Part shown: positions 9,148 to 23,522 of the stretch, piece after piece | Layout: every line of letters starts with the position of its first letter | Position numbering within the stretch: the first letter of the stretch is position 1 | NCBI GenBank assembly: GCA_963966185.1 | Contig: CAWZYM010000229.1 | Span: 431,001-495,000 of the forward strand | Length of the DNA stretch: 64,000 nucleotides | From: Rhabditoides inermis | Taxonomy: Eukaryota; Nematoda; Chromadorea; Rhabditida; Rhabditidae | Reading direction: 5' to 3' | Made by a program: the position numbers and the translations under genes | Notes under the pieces: model-generated | Databases searched by the model: none | Seen by the model: the letters and a program-made list of their open reading frames with translations, nothing else | Told to the model about the DNA's origin: nothing

Positions 9148-10607
9148 ATGTTCTCGCAGCCGTCAGATCCACCCCGCCAACCAGCGCCGCCAGCACGCCA
9201 GCCTCGACCTCGACAACTCCCCAATGATGACGATGAAGATGTGGGTGTTAGTATGTTGGTTTTTGTTTATCAGCCTGTTTCTGGTATCCCTTTTAAAGGT
9301 GATCTGATAGCTCACAATTTTTACGGTAGGAAATAGAGGGACCTTGGGTTGGGTTATGAACTTGCTTTTAATGATATATTTGCTGTGAACATCGCGAAGT
9401 AAGCAGTTCCTGTCGCGAGTTATAATCGTATACAAATTATGCACTGTTCAGCTCGCAATCGACGTGTTCAACAGCGAGGGCGAGGTGGTGACGCAGGCTC
9501 CGCGAAGGCAGCGACCCAGGGCCGAGGTCGACGACGAGCCCATCGGAGACGAGGAGGTACGCGCAAACATATTCCATTTCATCATTATTCGAAATTGTTT
9601 CAGGAAGACGATCCGGACGCGATTCCACTCGACCTGGACGACTCGCAGGTGCGGAACGAGCACGACGGCAACCTGGAGATGAGCGATCCGGAGGACGAGT
9701 TCAGCGACGACGGGCTGGCTGACAGGGTGCGATATGCATTGTCTTTATGTTATTACTATTATTAGCATGTTTTTAAACGTTTTATTGTTTACGCTCGCAG
9801 ATGTCGGAGTTGGCTACGCAAGACATGTTCTCACCCGAAGATTTTCAGCCTATGTGGATGCACGTTCAGATATATTTTAAAGGAGAGGTGTACGGAATAA
9901 TAACACGAGGTTGACATAATCAATGTTGATATGGTGATTAAATTGAATCAAAAATAATTTTTTACTAATTAATATAAAAGTAATATAAAATGAAATAGCA
10001 TCTTGAAAATCAGGCAATCGGCGCTTCCTTCGCGGTGAGGTACAAACTTGGCACGAGTTTCCAATTGGAATTTAGATACAAGCTTGGTCCCGCCACGGAC
10101 CTAGAGACTTTTGTAGAAATCGTTTTGACGTGAGACATCAGCTGGTCATTTCATTTTTACATTGCGTACTCCTCTCCTTTAACTCACATCGTAATTTTTT
10201 TTAGTAGCCCTATTGGCGACTCAGGACATGTTCTCTCCCGACGAGATGCAGGCCGTCGAGGTTCGCGACATGTTTACATTTCGATATTCCCCTCCATTTA
10301 TGTACCAACAAAACTATTTTCCTATTGCCAACCGTGTTTAGGGTGGTGACCTCGGTTCACAAGAGTCGAACACACTGGCGCGAGCTGGGGGCGAGAATGA
10401 GGTTGGTCATAACATAAGCCCTAAACCCCTTTACCCCTTGCTGTTGTTGCTACTTATGCTCTTCTTCCCTAGCCTTCCTCTCCCGACACCTGCACTGGAC
10501 GCGCTCGCTACTGTGAACTGTCTCCCCTGCCGACTCACAACCTCATAAACATGTCATCCAGACATACCGTCTACGTTCTCTTTGTTTGCGTATCACAATT
10601 CGACTGA
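9148..10607 (+). CDS. Acidic protein with repeated DMFS motifs
   Basis: Starting at ATG 9148 (MFSQPSDPPRQPAPPARQPR), exons join in phase: LAIDVFNSEGEVVTQAPRR; EDDPDAIPLDLDDSQVRNEH and SDPEDEFSDDGLADR; MSELATQDMFSPEDFQ (from 9801); LATQDMFSPDEMQAVE (10205-10260); GGDLGSQESNTLARAGGENE (10342-10401); and a last exon 10473-10607 ending VCVSQFD. The protein is strongly acidic and Pro-rich, probably disordered. DMFS recurs three times, twice as LATQDMFSP, suggesting exon duplication and a short linear binding motif. The join between the two LATQDMFSP exons is not phase-consistent with the donors I can see, and a TTAA-flanked MITE sits in that intron, so the two exons may be alternative. The family was not recognised. 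The final codons lie inside the histone array. Confidence 0.5.
9881..10178. mobile_element. MITE with TTAA target duplication (piggyBac-like)
   Basis: Terminal inverted repeats AGGAGAGGTGTACGGAAT (left) and AGGAGAGGAGTACGCAAT (right, reverse-complemented) bound a 298-bp AT-rich non-coding element. TTAA directly flanks both ends (9877-9880, 10179-10182). A related 308-bp element with TTAA flanks is at 58414-58721. TTAA duplications are characteristic of piggyBac-type elements; the family assignment is inferred. Confidence 0.65.
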
Positions 10608-10780
10608 TAAAACCGAATGCATTCTTACAAATCAACGACAACAAACAAATCAAATAAACGACGACATTCGATTCCAACACCGTCAAAACACATTCACTTG
10701 AAGTCAGCTTTGAGTTTTTTTGCAAGTCACTTCTCTAACCAGTTTGTTCAGAAATACAAATCCAAGATTGACAAAAAATG

Positions 10781-10786
10781 TTTATT
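10781..10786 (-). terminator. AATAAA downstream of the unit-1 H4 stem-loop
   Basis: Minus-strand AATAAA about 58 nt past the stem-loop. Equivalent signals follow H2B (11563-11568) and H2A (13611-13616); H3 has only the variant GATAAA. They could be backup polyadenylation sites. Confidence 0.45.
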
Positions 10787-10823
10787 CGGTCAAGAGAGAT
10801 CAATGGAATCCGAAGATTCGACC

Positions 10824-10835
10824 AGTTTGTTTCAC
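10824..10835 (-). promoter_or_regulatory. Candidate histone downstream element, H4
   Basis: Minus-strand GTGAAACAAACT lies exactly 8 nt after the stem-loop. The same element at the same spacing follows H2B (11613-11624), H3 (12639-12650, GTGAAAGAAACT) and H2A (13673-13684). An HDE-like role in 3'-end cleavage is inferred from the fixed distance. Confidence 0.55.
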
Positions 10836-10843
10836 AAATAGGT

Positions 10844-10859
10844 AGCCCTAAAGAGGGCT
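10844..10859 (-). terminator. Histone mRNA 3' stem-loop, H4 variant
   Basis: Minus-strand AGCCCTCTTTAGGGCT is a six-bp stem with a four-base loop, 37 nt after the H4 stop. The basal pair is A-T here but G-C in the other three genes, a compensatory change. It is the SLBP-binding site that replaces a poly(A) tail on replication-dependent histone mRNAs. Copies are at 14788, 18733, 22678, 26623, 30568, 34513 and 38458. Confidence 0.93.
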
Positions 10860-10896
10860 GTTGGGTTGGTTGGTGTTCTCATTGAGATTTGACGAT

Positions 10897-11220
<324 letters not shown>

Positions 11221-11256
11221 TCAAAAATGAGATGCTGACTGACTGCCGCCGCTCTG

Positions 11257-11262
11257 CTATAT
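11257..11262 (-). promoter_or_regulatory. H4 TATA-like box
   Basis: Minus-strand ATATAG about 50 nt upstream of the H4 ATG, repeated in every unit. An E2F-like TTTTGGCGCGC lies further upstream (11305-11315, minus strand), with a second TTCTGGCGGGAC motif at about 11377-11388. Confidence 0.6.
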
Positions 11263-11304
11263 GCGAGCGGAGCTACTTCCCGACCGACGAGGGACCCCAG
11301 AATC

Positions 11305-11315
11305 GCGCGCCAAAA
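11305..11315 (-). promoter_or_regulatory. E2F-like site in the H4 promoter
   Basis: TTTTGGCGCGC on the minus strand matches the TTTSSCGC core. Similar TTTGCGCGC (12165-12175) and TTGGCGCGCGC (14224-14234) motifs lie upstream of H2B and H2A. S-phase control by E2F is inferred from motif matches only. Confidence 0.45.
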
Positions 11316-11632
11316 TTCACATTGTCTGCTGTCTCTCGCTATCTCACTCGGCGTCCTTATCCTTTGTCGGATCAGTTCTGGCGGGACTTTCGAATTGTGC
11401 ACTTTTTGAAAATGAATCCATCCGACATGACATGATCATCAAATCCGAGAAGACGACCGACAGTATCGTTCTCCATATCTTTCCAAACAATAACATTGAT
11501 AATCAGAAACAAAACGTTGATATTCGGGACATACGAAAGCGATACAAATGTATTCAATCAGATTTATTACAATAAAACACGGAGATCACTGGATTCTCGA
11601 CAGAACGAGAGAAGTTTGTTTCACGTATAGGT

Positions 11633-11648
11633 GGCCCTAAAGAGGGCC
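11633..11648 (-). terminator. Histone mRNA 3' stem-loop, H2B
   Basis: Minus-strand GGCCCTCTTTAGGGCC, 40 nt after the H2B stop, followed by ACCTA and then the conserved GTGAAACAAACT. Copies start at 15577, 19522, 23467, 27412, 31357, 35302 and 39247. Confidence 0.95.
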
Positions 11649-11688
11649 GTTGGGTTAGGTGTGGAATCACCGATCCAGGTAAATGAAT

Positions 11689-12060
11689 TTACTTGGAGGA
11701 GGTGTACTTGGTGACGGCCTTGGTGCCCTCAGAGACGGCGTGCTTGGCAAGCTCTCCCGGGAGGATGAGGCGGACCGCGGTCTGGATTTCGCGGGACGAG
11801 ATGGTGGACCTCTTGTTGTAGTGGGCCAGACGGGAAGCCTCGGCGGCGATGCGCTCGAACACGTCGTTGACGAACGAGTTCATGATCGACATGGCCTTGG
11901 AGGAGACTCCGGTGTCGGGGTGGACCTGCTTGAGCACACGGTAGATGTAGACAGAGTAGGACTCCTTGCGGCTCTTCCTCTTCTTCTTATCTCCGGTGCG
12001 GGTGGTCTTCTGCGACTTGGCGGCCTTCTTGGCTCCCTTGGCGGACGGCTTGGGCGGCAT
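11689..12060 (-). CDS. H2B: Histone H2B (unit 1)
   Basis: 123 residues, starting [21 protein letters not shown] basic tail is followed by [20 protein letters not shown] and the fold, ending [17 protein letters not shown], the typical H2B C-terminus with the ubiquitinable Lys context. The start at 12060 matches the family N-terminus; an ATG 13 codons upstream (12099) is in frame but would add [13 protein letters not shown] and is rejected. H2B dimerises with H2A in the nucleosome. A TATA box is at 12117-12122 and a GGGCGGGG box at about 12136. Confidence 0.98.
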   Translation of the reverse strand: MPPKPSAKGAKKAAKSQKTTRTGDKKKRKSRKESYSVYIYRVLKQVHPDTGVSSKAMSIMNSFVNDVFERIAAEASRLAHYNKRSTISSREIQTAVRLILPGELAKHAVSEGTKAVTKYTSSK

Positions 12061-12116
12061 GGTAACTGGGACAAACGGTGTAACCGAGTGGTGATGCACT
12101 CTCTGCCCTCCCCACT

Positions 12117-12122
12117 CTTATA
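12117..12122 (-). promoter_or_regulatory. H2B TATA box
   Basis: Minus-strand TATAAG in the context GGGGTATAAGAG, about 57-62 nt upstream of the H2B ATG. It is conserved in units 1-3 and 5-8 and destroyed in unit 4 (23951-23956). Confidence 0.8.
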
Positions 12123-12658
12123 CCCCGTCGGTGGAGGGCGGGGTTTCGTCGCTCCGCCCGCTCCTTTGCGCGCGCAATGAGAGACGCGGCGTCCTGTCCT
12201 GACCCACCCGACATCTGCCCACACCACTCTCACCCTTCTCTCACTCCTCAAACACCCATCGGCATACCGATCGATCGATTAATGGGTGACGCACAATCAG
12301 CTATGCAGTGAGCTGCACACACCTCAAGCACGGTAGCGAGAACATCGCAACTACAACTGCAACATACTATCGCTACCTCATTCCAATCATTGTATCCATA
12401 ATAATTCATCCTCAACTCTGCACATAACAATATCACCATACAAAACCCTATTCAACAATATTACTATTACACCATTTCACTGACAGATCTTTCCTTATTT
12501 CATCTCATCCCTCACATCCTTCATGGGTGGGATTAATACTGCCGCACTCATTCACAGAAAATTGACAACGTTCAGAACATAAGTAGATTTATCATGTAAA
12601 AAGGAGATCAATTCAAATGTGAATCAGATGATTCAATCAGTTTCTTTCACAGATAGGT

Positions 12659-12674
12659 GGCCCTAAAGAGGGCC
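12659..12674 (-). terminator. Histone mRNA 3' stem-loop, H3
   Basis: Same GGCCCTCTTTAGGGCC hairpin, 33 nt after the H3 stop. Copies start at 16604, 20549, 24494, 28439, 32384 and 36329. Confidence 0.95.
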
Positions 12675-12707
12675 GTTGGGTTCTAGGTGGGTGTGTTCAA
12701 AGGCAAT

Positions 12708-13202
<495 letters not shown>

Positions 13203-13692
13203 TTAGGACCGCGCGTCCCCTGTTCCCGCCGAATCTGCATCCTCTCCTCACCCCACACATCCTCACCTTTATCACATCCTGAAAGAAACGAATACATCAA
13301 CCAAGAAACACACTTTCGTTTGATAGTACGCCGTTTGATATACGTCATATACATTTATTTAACACAGTATGCGGACATCGCGGGGTGATATGCATTCATC
13401 TAACGTAGTACGCGAATAAATAAAATATCTTTTTCAAAAGTGACCGGTGAGTGACTGTACGATTGACACATGGAATGAAGAAGCGCATTCAGAACTCGAC
13501 GTGTCATTTATAACCGTATTCATTTCGCCTTTCTAAAATCATCCGTCTCCATATTCCAACCAATCACTATTCCGTTAGTCAACTACTAACGACACTGTAA
13601 TAAAAACCACTTTATTCGAACAAAGCAAGAGATCAATAGAAGATTGGTGTGAATGTTTGAAGATTCACAAAGAGTTTGTTTCACAAGTAGGT

Positions 13693-13708
13693 GGCCCTAA
13701 AGAGGGCC
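13693..13708 (-). terminator. Histone mRNA 3' stem-loop, H2A
   Basis: GGCCCTCTTTAGGGCC hairpin, 33 nt after the H2A stop. Copies start at 17638, 21583, 25528, 29473, 33418 and 37363. Confidence 0.95.
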
Positions 13709-13741
13709 GTTGGGTTGGGTTTGGGTGCAGCGAGTTATCGC

Positions 13742-14125
13742 TTACTCCTTGTCACCGCCGGTCTTCTTGGGCAGAAGCACAGCCTGGATGTTGGGCAGCA
13801 CTCCTCCCTGAGCGATGGTGACACCGGAGAGCAGCTTGTTCAGCTCCTCGTCGTTGCGCACAGCAAGCTGGAGATGGCGGGGGTTGATCCTGGTCTTCTT
13901 GTTGTCGCGGGCGGCGTTTCCGGCAAGCTCGAGAACCTCAGCGGCCAGGTACTCAAGCACGGCGGCGAGGTACACGGGCGCTCCGGCTCCGACGCGCTGA
14001 GCGTAGTTGCCCTTGCGGAGCATACGGTGGAGACGTCCGACCGGGAACTGGAGTCCGGCGCGAGACGAGCGCGACTTGGCCTTTCCTCCGGACTTGGCCT
14101 TGCCTCCCTTTCCACGTCCAGACAT
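13742..14125 (-). CDS. H2A: Histone H2A (unit 1)
   Basis: 127 residues, starting [20 protein letters not shown] and ending [12 protein letters not shown]. The acidic patch ([20 protein letters not shown]) is intact. There is no SQ-phi tail as in H2A.X and no H2A.Z signature, so this is canonical replication-dependent H2A. It is the first gene of the unit in transcription order, with TATAAAAG at about 14184-14190 and a GCGCGC/E2F-like motif at 14224-14234. Confidence 0.99.
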   Translation of the reverse strand: MSGRGKGGKAKSGGKAKSRSSRAGLQFPVGRLHRMLRKGNYAQRVGAGAPVYLAAVLEYLAAEVLELAGNAARDNKKTRINPRHLQLAVRNDEELNKLLSGVTIAQGGVLPNIQAVLLPKKTGGDKE

Positions 14126-14183
14126 GATGAGCAGCGATTCGAGAGATAAAACTCACGGGTGCCAGAGTGACCGCGCGTTTCGC

Positions 14184-14190
14184 TTTTATA
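14184..14190 (-). promoter_or_regulatory. H2A TATA box
   Basis: Minus-strand TATAAAAG about 60 nt upstream of the H2A ATG, identical in all seven H2A copies. Confidence 0.8.
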
Positions 14191-14840
14191 CCATCTGTGA
14201 GCGAGCTGACATGCCCCGCCCACTTGGCGCGCGCCCAGAAGGGTGAGAGACGGCGTCGGTCGGAGGGTACAGAGACGGAGAGAGGTCTGCTGTGAACAGA
14301 CAGTGAGCACGCCACCTATATCCTTATTGATTGATTGACACTTCCAATTGGGTCCGTATGAGGCTCCTATAATATGATGTTATGTGAAACCTGAGATCGC
14401 TTTTGTCAGTTGCACAGTATAGTTATCAATAATAGTGATCATACCCACACAAAATTATGCATTCCCCGCACTGTCCTCAAAATGCAGTCTAGAATAGGAG
14501 TCGAAACTGGTATTTGTACTATCATTATTCATTACATCACAATTCGACTGATAAAACCGAATGCATTCTTACAAATCAACGACAACAAACAAATCAAATA
14601 AACGACGACATTCGATTCCAACACCGTCAAAACACATTCACTTGAAGTCAGCTTTGAGTTTTTTTGCAAGTCACTTCTCTAACCAGTTTGTTCAGAAATA
14701 CAAATCCAAGATTGACAAAAAATGTTTATTCGGTCAAGAGAGATCAATGGAATCCGAAGATTCGACCAGTTTGTTTCACAAATAGGTAGCCCTAAAGAGG
14801 GCTGTTGGGTTGGTTGGTGTTCTCATTGAGATTTGACGAC

Positions 14841-15164
<324 letters not shown>

Positions 15165-15632
15165 TCAAAAATGAGATGCTGACTGACTGCCGCCGCTCTG
15201 CTATATGCGAGCGGAGCTACTTCCCGACCGACGAGGGACCCCAGAATCGCGCGCCAAAATTCACATTGTCTGCTGTCTCTCGCTATCTCACTCGGCGTCC
15301 TTATCCTTTGTCGGATCAGTTCTGGCGGGACTTTCGAATTGTGCACTTTTTGAAAATGAATCCATCCGACATGACATGATCATCAAATCCGAGAAGACGA
15401 CCGACAGTATCGTTCTCCATATCTTTCCAAACAATAACATTGATAATCAGAAACAAAACGTTGATATTCGGGACATACGAAAGCGATACAAATGTATTCA
15501 ATCAGATTTATTACAATAAAACACGGAGATCACTGGATTCTCGACAGAACGAGAGAAGTTTGTTTCACGTATAGGTGGCCCTAAAGAGGGCCGTTGGGTT
15601 AGGTGTGGAATCACCGATCCAGGTAAATGAAT

Positions 15633-16004
15633 TTACTTGGAGGAGGTGTACTTGGTGACGGCCTTGGTGCCCTCAGAGACGGCGTGCTTGGCAAGCTCTC
15701 CCGGGAGGATGAGGCGGACCGCGGTCTGGATTTCGCGGGACGAGATGGTGGACCTCTTGTTGTAGTGGGCCAGACGGGAAGCCTCGGCGGCGATGCGCTC
15801 GAACACGTCGTTGACGAACGAGTTCATGATCGACATGGCCTTGGAGGAGACTCCGGTGTCGGGGTGGACCTGCTTGAGCACACGGTAGATGTAGACAGAG
15901 TAGGACTCCTTGCGGCTCTTCCTCTTCTTCTTATCTCCGGTGCGGGTGGTCTTCTGCGACTTGGCGGCCTTCTTGGCTCCCTTGGCGGACGGCTTGGGCG
16001 GCAT
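15633..16004 (-). CDS. H2B: Histone H2B (unit 2)
   Basis: Protein identical to unit 1, intact TATA. The upstream region has the extra C that makes this and later units 3945 bp. Stem-loop at 15577-15592. Confidence 0.98.
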   Translation of the reverse strand: MPPKPSAKGAKKAAKSQKTTRTGDKKKRKSRKESYSVYIYRVLKQVHPDTGVSSKAMSIMNSFVNDVFERIAAEASRLAHYNKRSTISSREIQTAVRLILPGELAKHAVSEGTKAVTKYTSSK

Positions 16005-16652
16005 GGTAACTGGGACAAACGGTGTAACCGAGTGGTGATGCACTCTCTGCCCTCCCCACTCTTATACCCCGTCGGTGGAGGGCGGGGTTTCGTCGCTCCG
16101 CCCCGCTCCTTTGCGCGCGCAATGAGAGACGCGGCGTCCTGTCCTGACCCACCCGACATCTGCCCACACCACTCTCACCCTTCTCTCACTCCTCAAACAC
16201 CCATCGGCATACCGATCGATCGATTAATGGGTGACGCACAATCAGCTATGCAGTGAGCTGCACACACCTCAAGCACGGTAGCGAGAACATCGCAACTACA
16301 ACTGCAACATACTATCGCTACCTCATTCCAATCATTGTATCCATAATAATTCATCCTCAACTCTGCACATAACAATATCACCATACAAAACCCTATTCAA
16401 CAATATTACTATTACACCATTTCACTGACAGATCTTTCCTTATTTCATCTCATCCCTCACATCCTTCATGGGTGGGATTAATACTGCCGCACTCATTCAC
16501 AGAAAATTGACAACGTTCAGAACATAAGTAGATTTATCATGTAAAAAGGAGATCAATTCAAATGTGAATCAGATGATTCAATCAGTTTCTTTCACAGATA
16601 GGTGGCCCTAAAGAGGGCCGTTGGGTTCTAGGTGGGTGTGTTCAAAGGCAAT

Positions 16653-17147
<495 letters not shown>

Positions 17148-17686
17148 TTAGGACCGCGCGTCCCCTGTTCCCGCCGAATCTGCATCCTCTCCTCACCCCA
17201 CACATCCTCACCTTTATCACATCCTGAAAGAAACGAATACATCAACCAAGAAACACACTTTCGTTTGATAGTACGCCGTTTGATATACGTCATATACATT
17301 TATTTAACGCAGTATGCGGACATCGCGGGGTGATATGCATTCATCTAACGTAGTACGCGAATAAATAAAATATCTTTTTCAAAAGTGACCGGTGAGTGAC
17401 TGTACGATTGACACATGGAATGAAGAAGCGCATTCAGAACTCGACGTGTCATTTATAACCGTATTCATTTCGCCTTTCTAAAATCATCCGTCTCCATATT
17501 CCAACCAATCACTATTCCGTTAGTCAACTACTAACGACACTGTAATAAAAACCACTTTATTCGAACAAAGCAAGAGATCAATAGAAGATTGGTGTGAATG
17601 TTTGAAGATTCACAAAGAGTTTGTTTCACAAGTAGGTGGCCCTAAAGAGGGCCGTTGGGTTGGGTTTGGGTGCAGCGAGTTATCGC

Positions 17687-18070
17687 TTACTCCTTGTCAC
17701 CGCCGGTCTTCTTGGGCAGAAGCACAGCCTGGATGTTGGGCAGCACTCCTCCCTGAGCGATGGTGACACCGGAGAGCAGCTTGTTCAGCTCCTCGTCGTT
17801 GCGCACAGCAAGCTGGAGATGGCGGGGGTTGATCCTGGTCTTCTTGTTGTCGCGGGCGGCGTTTCCGGCAAGCTCGAGAACCTCAGCGGCCAGGTACTCA
17901 AGCACGGCGGCGAGGTACACGGGCGCTCCGGCTCCGACGCGCTGAGCGTAGTTGCCCTTGCGGAGCATACGGTGGAGACGTCCGACCGGGAACTGGAGTC
18001 CGGCGCGAGACGAGCGCGACTTGGCCTTTCCTCCGGACTTGGCCTTGCCTCCCTTTCCACGTCCAGACAT
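17687..18070 (-). CDS. H2A: Histone H2A (unit 2)
   Basis: Identical protein to unit 1. Stem-loop at 17638-17653. Confidence 0.99.
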   Translation of the reverse strand: MSGRGKGGKAKSGGKAKSRSSRAGLQFPVGRLHRMLRKGNYAQRVGAGAPVYLAAVLEYLAAEVLELAGNAARDNKKTRINPRHLQLAVRNDEELNKLLSGVTIAQGGVLPNIQAVLLPKKTGGDKE

Positions 18071-18785
18071 GATGAGCAGCGATTCGAGAGATAAAACTCA
18101 CGGGTGCCAGAGTGACCGCGCGTTTCGCTTTTATACCATCTGTGAGCGAGCTGACATGCCCCGCCCACTTGGCGCGCGCCCAGAAGGGTGAGAGACGGCG
18201 TCGGTCGGAGGGTACAGAGACGGAGAGAGGTCTGCTGTGAACAGACAGTGAGCACGCCACCTATATCCTTATTGATTGATTGACACTTCCAATTGGGTCC
18301 GTATGAGGCTCCTATAATATGATGTTATGTGAAACCTGAGATCGCTTTTGTCAGTTGCACAGTATAGTTATCAATAATAGTGATCATACCCACACAAAAT
18401 TATGCATTCCCCGCACTGTCCTCAAAATGCAGTCTAGAATAGGAGTCGAAACTGGTATTTGTACTATCATTATTCATTACATCACAATTCGACTGATAAA
18501 ACCGAATGCATTCTTACAAATCAACGACAACAAACAAATCAAATAAACGACGACATTCGATTCCAACACCGTCAAAACACATTCACTTGAAGTCAGCTTT
18601 GAGTTTTTTTGCAAGTCACTTCTCTAACCAGTTTGTTCAGAAATACAAATCCAAGATTGACAAAAAATGTTTATTCGGTCAAGAGAGATCAATGGAATCC
18701 GAAGATTCGACCAGTTTGTTTCACAAATAGGTAGCCCTAAAGAGGGCTGTTGGGTTGGTTGGTGTTCTCATTGAGATTTGACGAC

Positions 18786-19109
<324 letters not shown>

Positions 19110-19577
19110 TCAAAAATGAGATGCTGACTGACTGCCGCCGCTCTGCTATATGCGAGCGGAGCTACTTCCCGACCGACGAGGGACCCCAGAATCGCGCGCC
19201 AAAATTCACATTGTCTGCTGTCTCTCGCTATCTCACTCGGCGTCCTTATCCTTTGTCGGATCAGTTCTGGCGGGACTTTCGAATTGTGCACTTTTTGAAA
19301 ATGAATCCATCCGACATGACATGATCATCAAATCCGAGAAGACGACCGACAGTATCGTTCTCCATATCTTTCCAAACAATAACATTGATAATCAGAAACA
19401 AAACGTTGATATTCGGGACATACGAAAGCGATACAAATGTATTCAATCAGATTTATTACAATAAAACACGGAGATCACTGGATTCTCGACAGAACGAGAG
19501 AAGTTTGTTTCACGTATAGGTGGCCCTAAAGAGGGCCGTTGGGTTAGGTGTGGAATCACCGATCCAGGTAAATGAAT

Positions 19578-19949
19578 TTACTTGGAGGAGGTGTACTTGG
19601 TGACGGCCTTGGTGCCCTCAGAGACGGCGTGCTTGGCAAGCTCTCCCGGGAGGATGAGGCGGACCGCGGTCTGGATTTCGCGGGACGAGATGGTGGACCT
19701 CTTGTTGTAGTGGGCCAGACGGGAAGCCTCGGCGGCGATGCGCTCGAACACGTCGTTGACGAACGAGTTCATGATCGACATGGCCTTGGAGGAGACTCCG
19801 GTGTCGGGGTGGACCTGCTTGAGCACACGGTAGATGTAGACAGAGTAGGACTCCTTGCGGCTCTTCCTCTTCTTCTTATCTCCGGTGCGGGTGGTCTTCT
19901 GCGACTTGGCGGCCTTCTTGGCTCCCTTGGCGGACGGCTTGGGCGGCAT
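19578..19949 (-). CDS. H2B: Histone H2B (unit 3)
   Basis: Same as unit 2, intact TATA. Stem-loop at 19522-19537. Confidence 0.98.
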   Translation of the reverse strand: MPPKPSAKGAKKAAKSQKTTRTGDKKKRKSRKESYSVYIYRVLKQVHPDTGVSSKAMSIMNSFVNDVFERIAAEASRLAHYNKRSTISSREIQTAVRLILPGELAKHAVSEGTKAVTKYTSSK

Positions 19950-20597
19950 GGTAACTGGGACAAACGGTGTAACCGAGTGGTGATGCACTCTCTGCCCTCC
20001 CCACTCTTATACCCCGTCGGTGGAGGGCGGGGTTTCGTCGCTCCGCCCCGCTCCTTTGCGCGCGCAATGAGAGACGCGGCGTCCTGTCCTGACCCACCCG
20101 ACATCTGCCCACACCACTCTCACCCTTCTCTCACTCCTCAAACACCCATCGGCATACCGATCGATCGATTAATGGGTGACGCACAATCAGCTATGCAGTG
20201 AGCTGCACACACCTCAAGCACGGTAGCGAGAACATCGCAACTACAACTGCAACATACTATCGCTACCTCATTCCAATCATTGTATCCATAATAATTCATC
20301 CTCAACTCTGCACATAACAATATCACCATACAAAACCCTATTCAACAATATTACTATTACACCATTTCACTGACAGATCTTTCCTTATTTCATCTCATCC
20401 CTCACATCCTTCATGGGTGGGATTAATACTGCCGCACTCATTCACAGAAAATTGACAACGTTCAGAACATAAGTAGATTTATCATGTAAAAAGGAGATCA
20501 ATTCAAATGTGAATCAGATGATTCAATCAGTTTCTTTCACAGATAGGTGGCCCTAAAGAGGGCCGTTGGGTTCTAGGTGGGTGTGTTCAAAGGCAAT

Positions 20598-21092
<495 letters not shown>

Positions 21093-21631
21093 TTAGGACC
21101 GCGCGTCCCCTGTTCCCGCCGAATCTGCATCCTCTCCTCACCCCACACATCCTCACCTTTATCACATCCTGAAAGAAACGAATACATCAACCAAGAAACA
21201 CACTTTCGTTTGATAGTACGCCGTTTGATATACGTCATATACATTTATTTAACGCAGTATGCGGACATCGCGGGGTGATATGCATTCATCTAACGTAGTA
21301 CGCGAATAAATAAAATATCTTTTTCAAAAGTGACCGGTGAGTGACTGTACGATTGACACATGGAATGAAGAAGCGCATTCAGAACTCGACGTGTCATTTA
21401 TAACCGTATTCATTTCGCCTTTCTAAAATCATCCGTCTCCATATTCCAACCAATCACTATTCCGTTAGTCAACTACTAACGACACTGTAATAAAAACCAC
21501 TTTATTCGAACAAAGCAAGAGATCAATAGAAGATTGGTGTGAATGTTTGAAGATTCACAAAGAGTTTGTTTCACAAGTAGGTGGCCCTAAAGAGGGCCGT
21601 TGGGTTGGGTTTGGGTGCAGCGAGTTATCGC

Positions 21632-22015
21632 TTACTCCTTGTCACCGCCGGTCTTCTTGGGCAGAAGCACAGCCTGGATGTTGGGCAGCACTCCTCCCTG
21701 AGCGATGGTGACACCGGAGAGCAGCTTGTTCAGCTCCTCGTCGTTGCGCACAGCAAGCTGGAGATGGCGGGGGTTGATCCTGGTCTTCTTGTTGTCGCGG
21801 GCGGCGTTTCCGGCAAGCTCGAGAACCTCAGCGGCCAGGTACTCAAGCACGGCGGCGAGGTACACGGGCGCTCCGGCTCCGACGCGCTGAGCGTAGTTGC
21901 CCTTGCGGAGCATACGGTGGAGACGTCCGACCGGGAACTGGAGTCCGGCGCGAGACGAGCGCGACTTGGCCTTTCCTCCGGACTTGGCCTTGCCTCCCTT
22001 TCCACGTCCAGACAT
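21632..22015 (-). CDS. H2A: Histone H2A (unit 3)
   Basis: Same as unit 2. Stem-loop at 21583-21598. Confidence 0.99.
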   Translation of the reverse strand: MSGRGKGGKAKSGGKAKSRSSRAGLQFPVGRLHRMLRKGNYAQRVGAGAPVYLAAVLEYLAAEVLELAGNAARDNKKTRINPRHLQLAVRNDEELNKLLSGVTIAQGGVLPNIQAVLLPKKTGGDKE

Positions 22016-22730
22016 GATGAGCAGCGATTCGAGAGATAAAACTCACGGGTGCCAGAGTGACCGCGCGTTTCGCTTTTATACCATCTGTGAGCGAGCTGAC
22101 ATGCCCCGCCCACTTGGCGCGCGCCCAGAAGGGTGAGAGACGGCGTCGGTCGGAGGGTACAGAGACGGAGAGAGGTCTGCTGTGAACAGACAGTGAGCAC
22201 GCCACCTATATCCTTATTGATTGATTGACACTTCCAATTGGGTCCGTATGAGGCTCCTATAATATGATGTTATGTGAAACCTGAGATCGCTTTTGTCAGT
22301 TGCACAGTATAGTTATCAATAATAGTGATCATACCCACACAAAATTATGCATTCCCCGCACTGTCCTCAAAATGCAGTCTAGAATAGGAGTCGAAACTGG
22401 TATTTGTACTATCATTATTCATTACATCACAATTCGACTGATAAAACCGAATGCATTCTTACAAATCAACGACAACAAACAAATCAAATAAACGACGACA
22501 TTCGATTCCAACACCGTCAAAACACATTCACTTGAAGTCAGCTTTGAGTTTTTTTGCAAGTCACTTCTCTAACCAGTTTGTTCAGAAATACAAATCCAAG
22601 ATTGACAAAAAATGTTTATTCGGTCAAGAGAGATCAATGGAATCCGAAGATTCGACCAGTTTGTTTCACAAATAGGTAGCCCTAAAGAGGGCTGTTGGGT
22701 TGGTTGGTGTTCTCATTGAGATTTGACGAC

Positions 22731-23054
<324 letters not shown>

Positions 23055-23522
23055 TCAAAAATGAGATGCTGACTGACTGCCGCCGCTCTGCTATATGCGA
23101 GCGGAGCTACTTCCCGACCGACGAGGGACCCCAGAATCGCGCGCCAAAATTCACATTGTCTGCTGTCTCTCGCTATCTCACTCGGCGTCCTTATCCTTTG
23201 TCGGATCAGTTCTGGCGGGACTTTCGAATTGTGCACTTTTTGAAAATGAATCCATCCGACATGACATGATCATCAAATCCGAGAAGACGACCGACAGTAT
23301 CGTTCTCCATATCTTTCCAAACAATAACATTGATAATCAGAAACAAAACGTTGATATTCGGGACATACGAAAGCGATACAAATGTATTCAATCAGATTTA
23401 TTACAATAAAACACGGAGATCACTGGATTCTCGACAGAACGAGAGAAGTTTGTTTCACGTATAGGTGGCCCTAAAGAGGGCCGTTGGGTTAGGTGTGGAA
23501 TCACCGATCCAGGTAAATGAAT

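Noticed and set aside
12061..12099. Upstream in-frame ATG extending H2B by [13 protein letters not shown]
   Set aside because: H2B proteins start MPPK/MAPK-like, and the extension lies in the leader close to the TATA box, where transcription would start after it.
11683..12180. Long plus-strand open frames antisense to each histone gene (for example 125, 146, 152, 165 and 209 codons)
   Set aside because: They are codon-bias shadows of the histone genes: same positions in every unit, no start context, and translations with no family resemblance.
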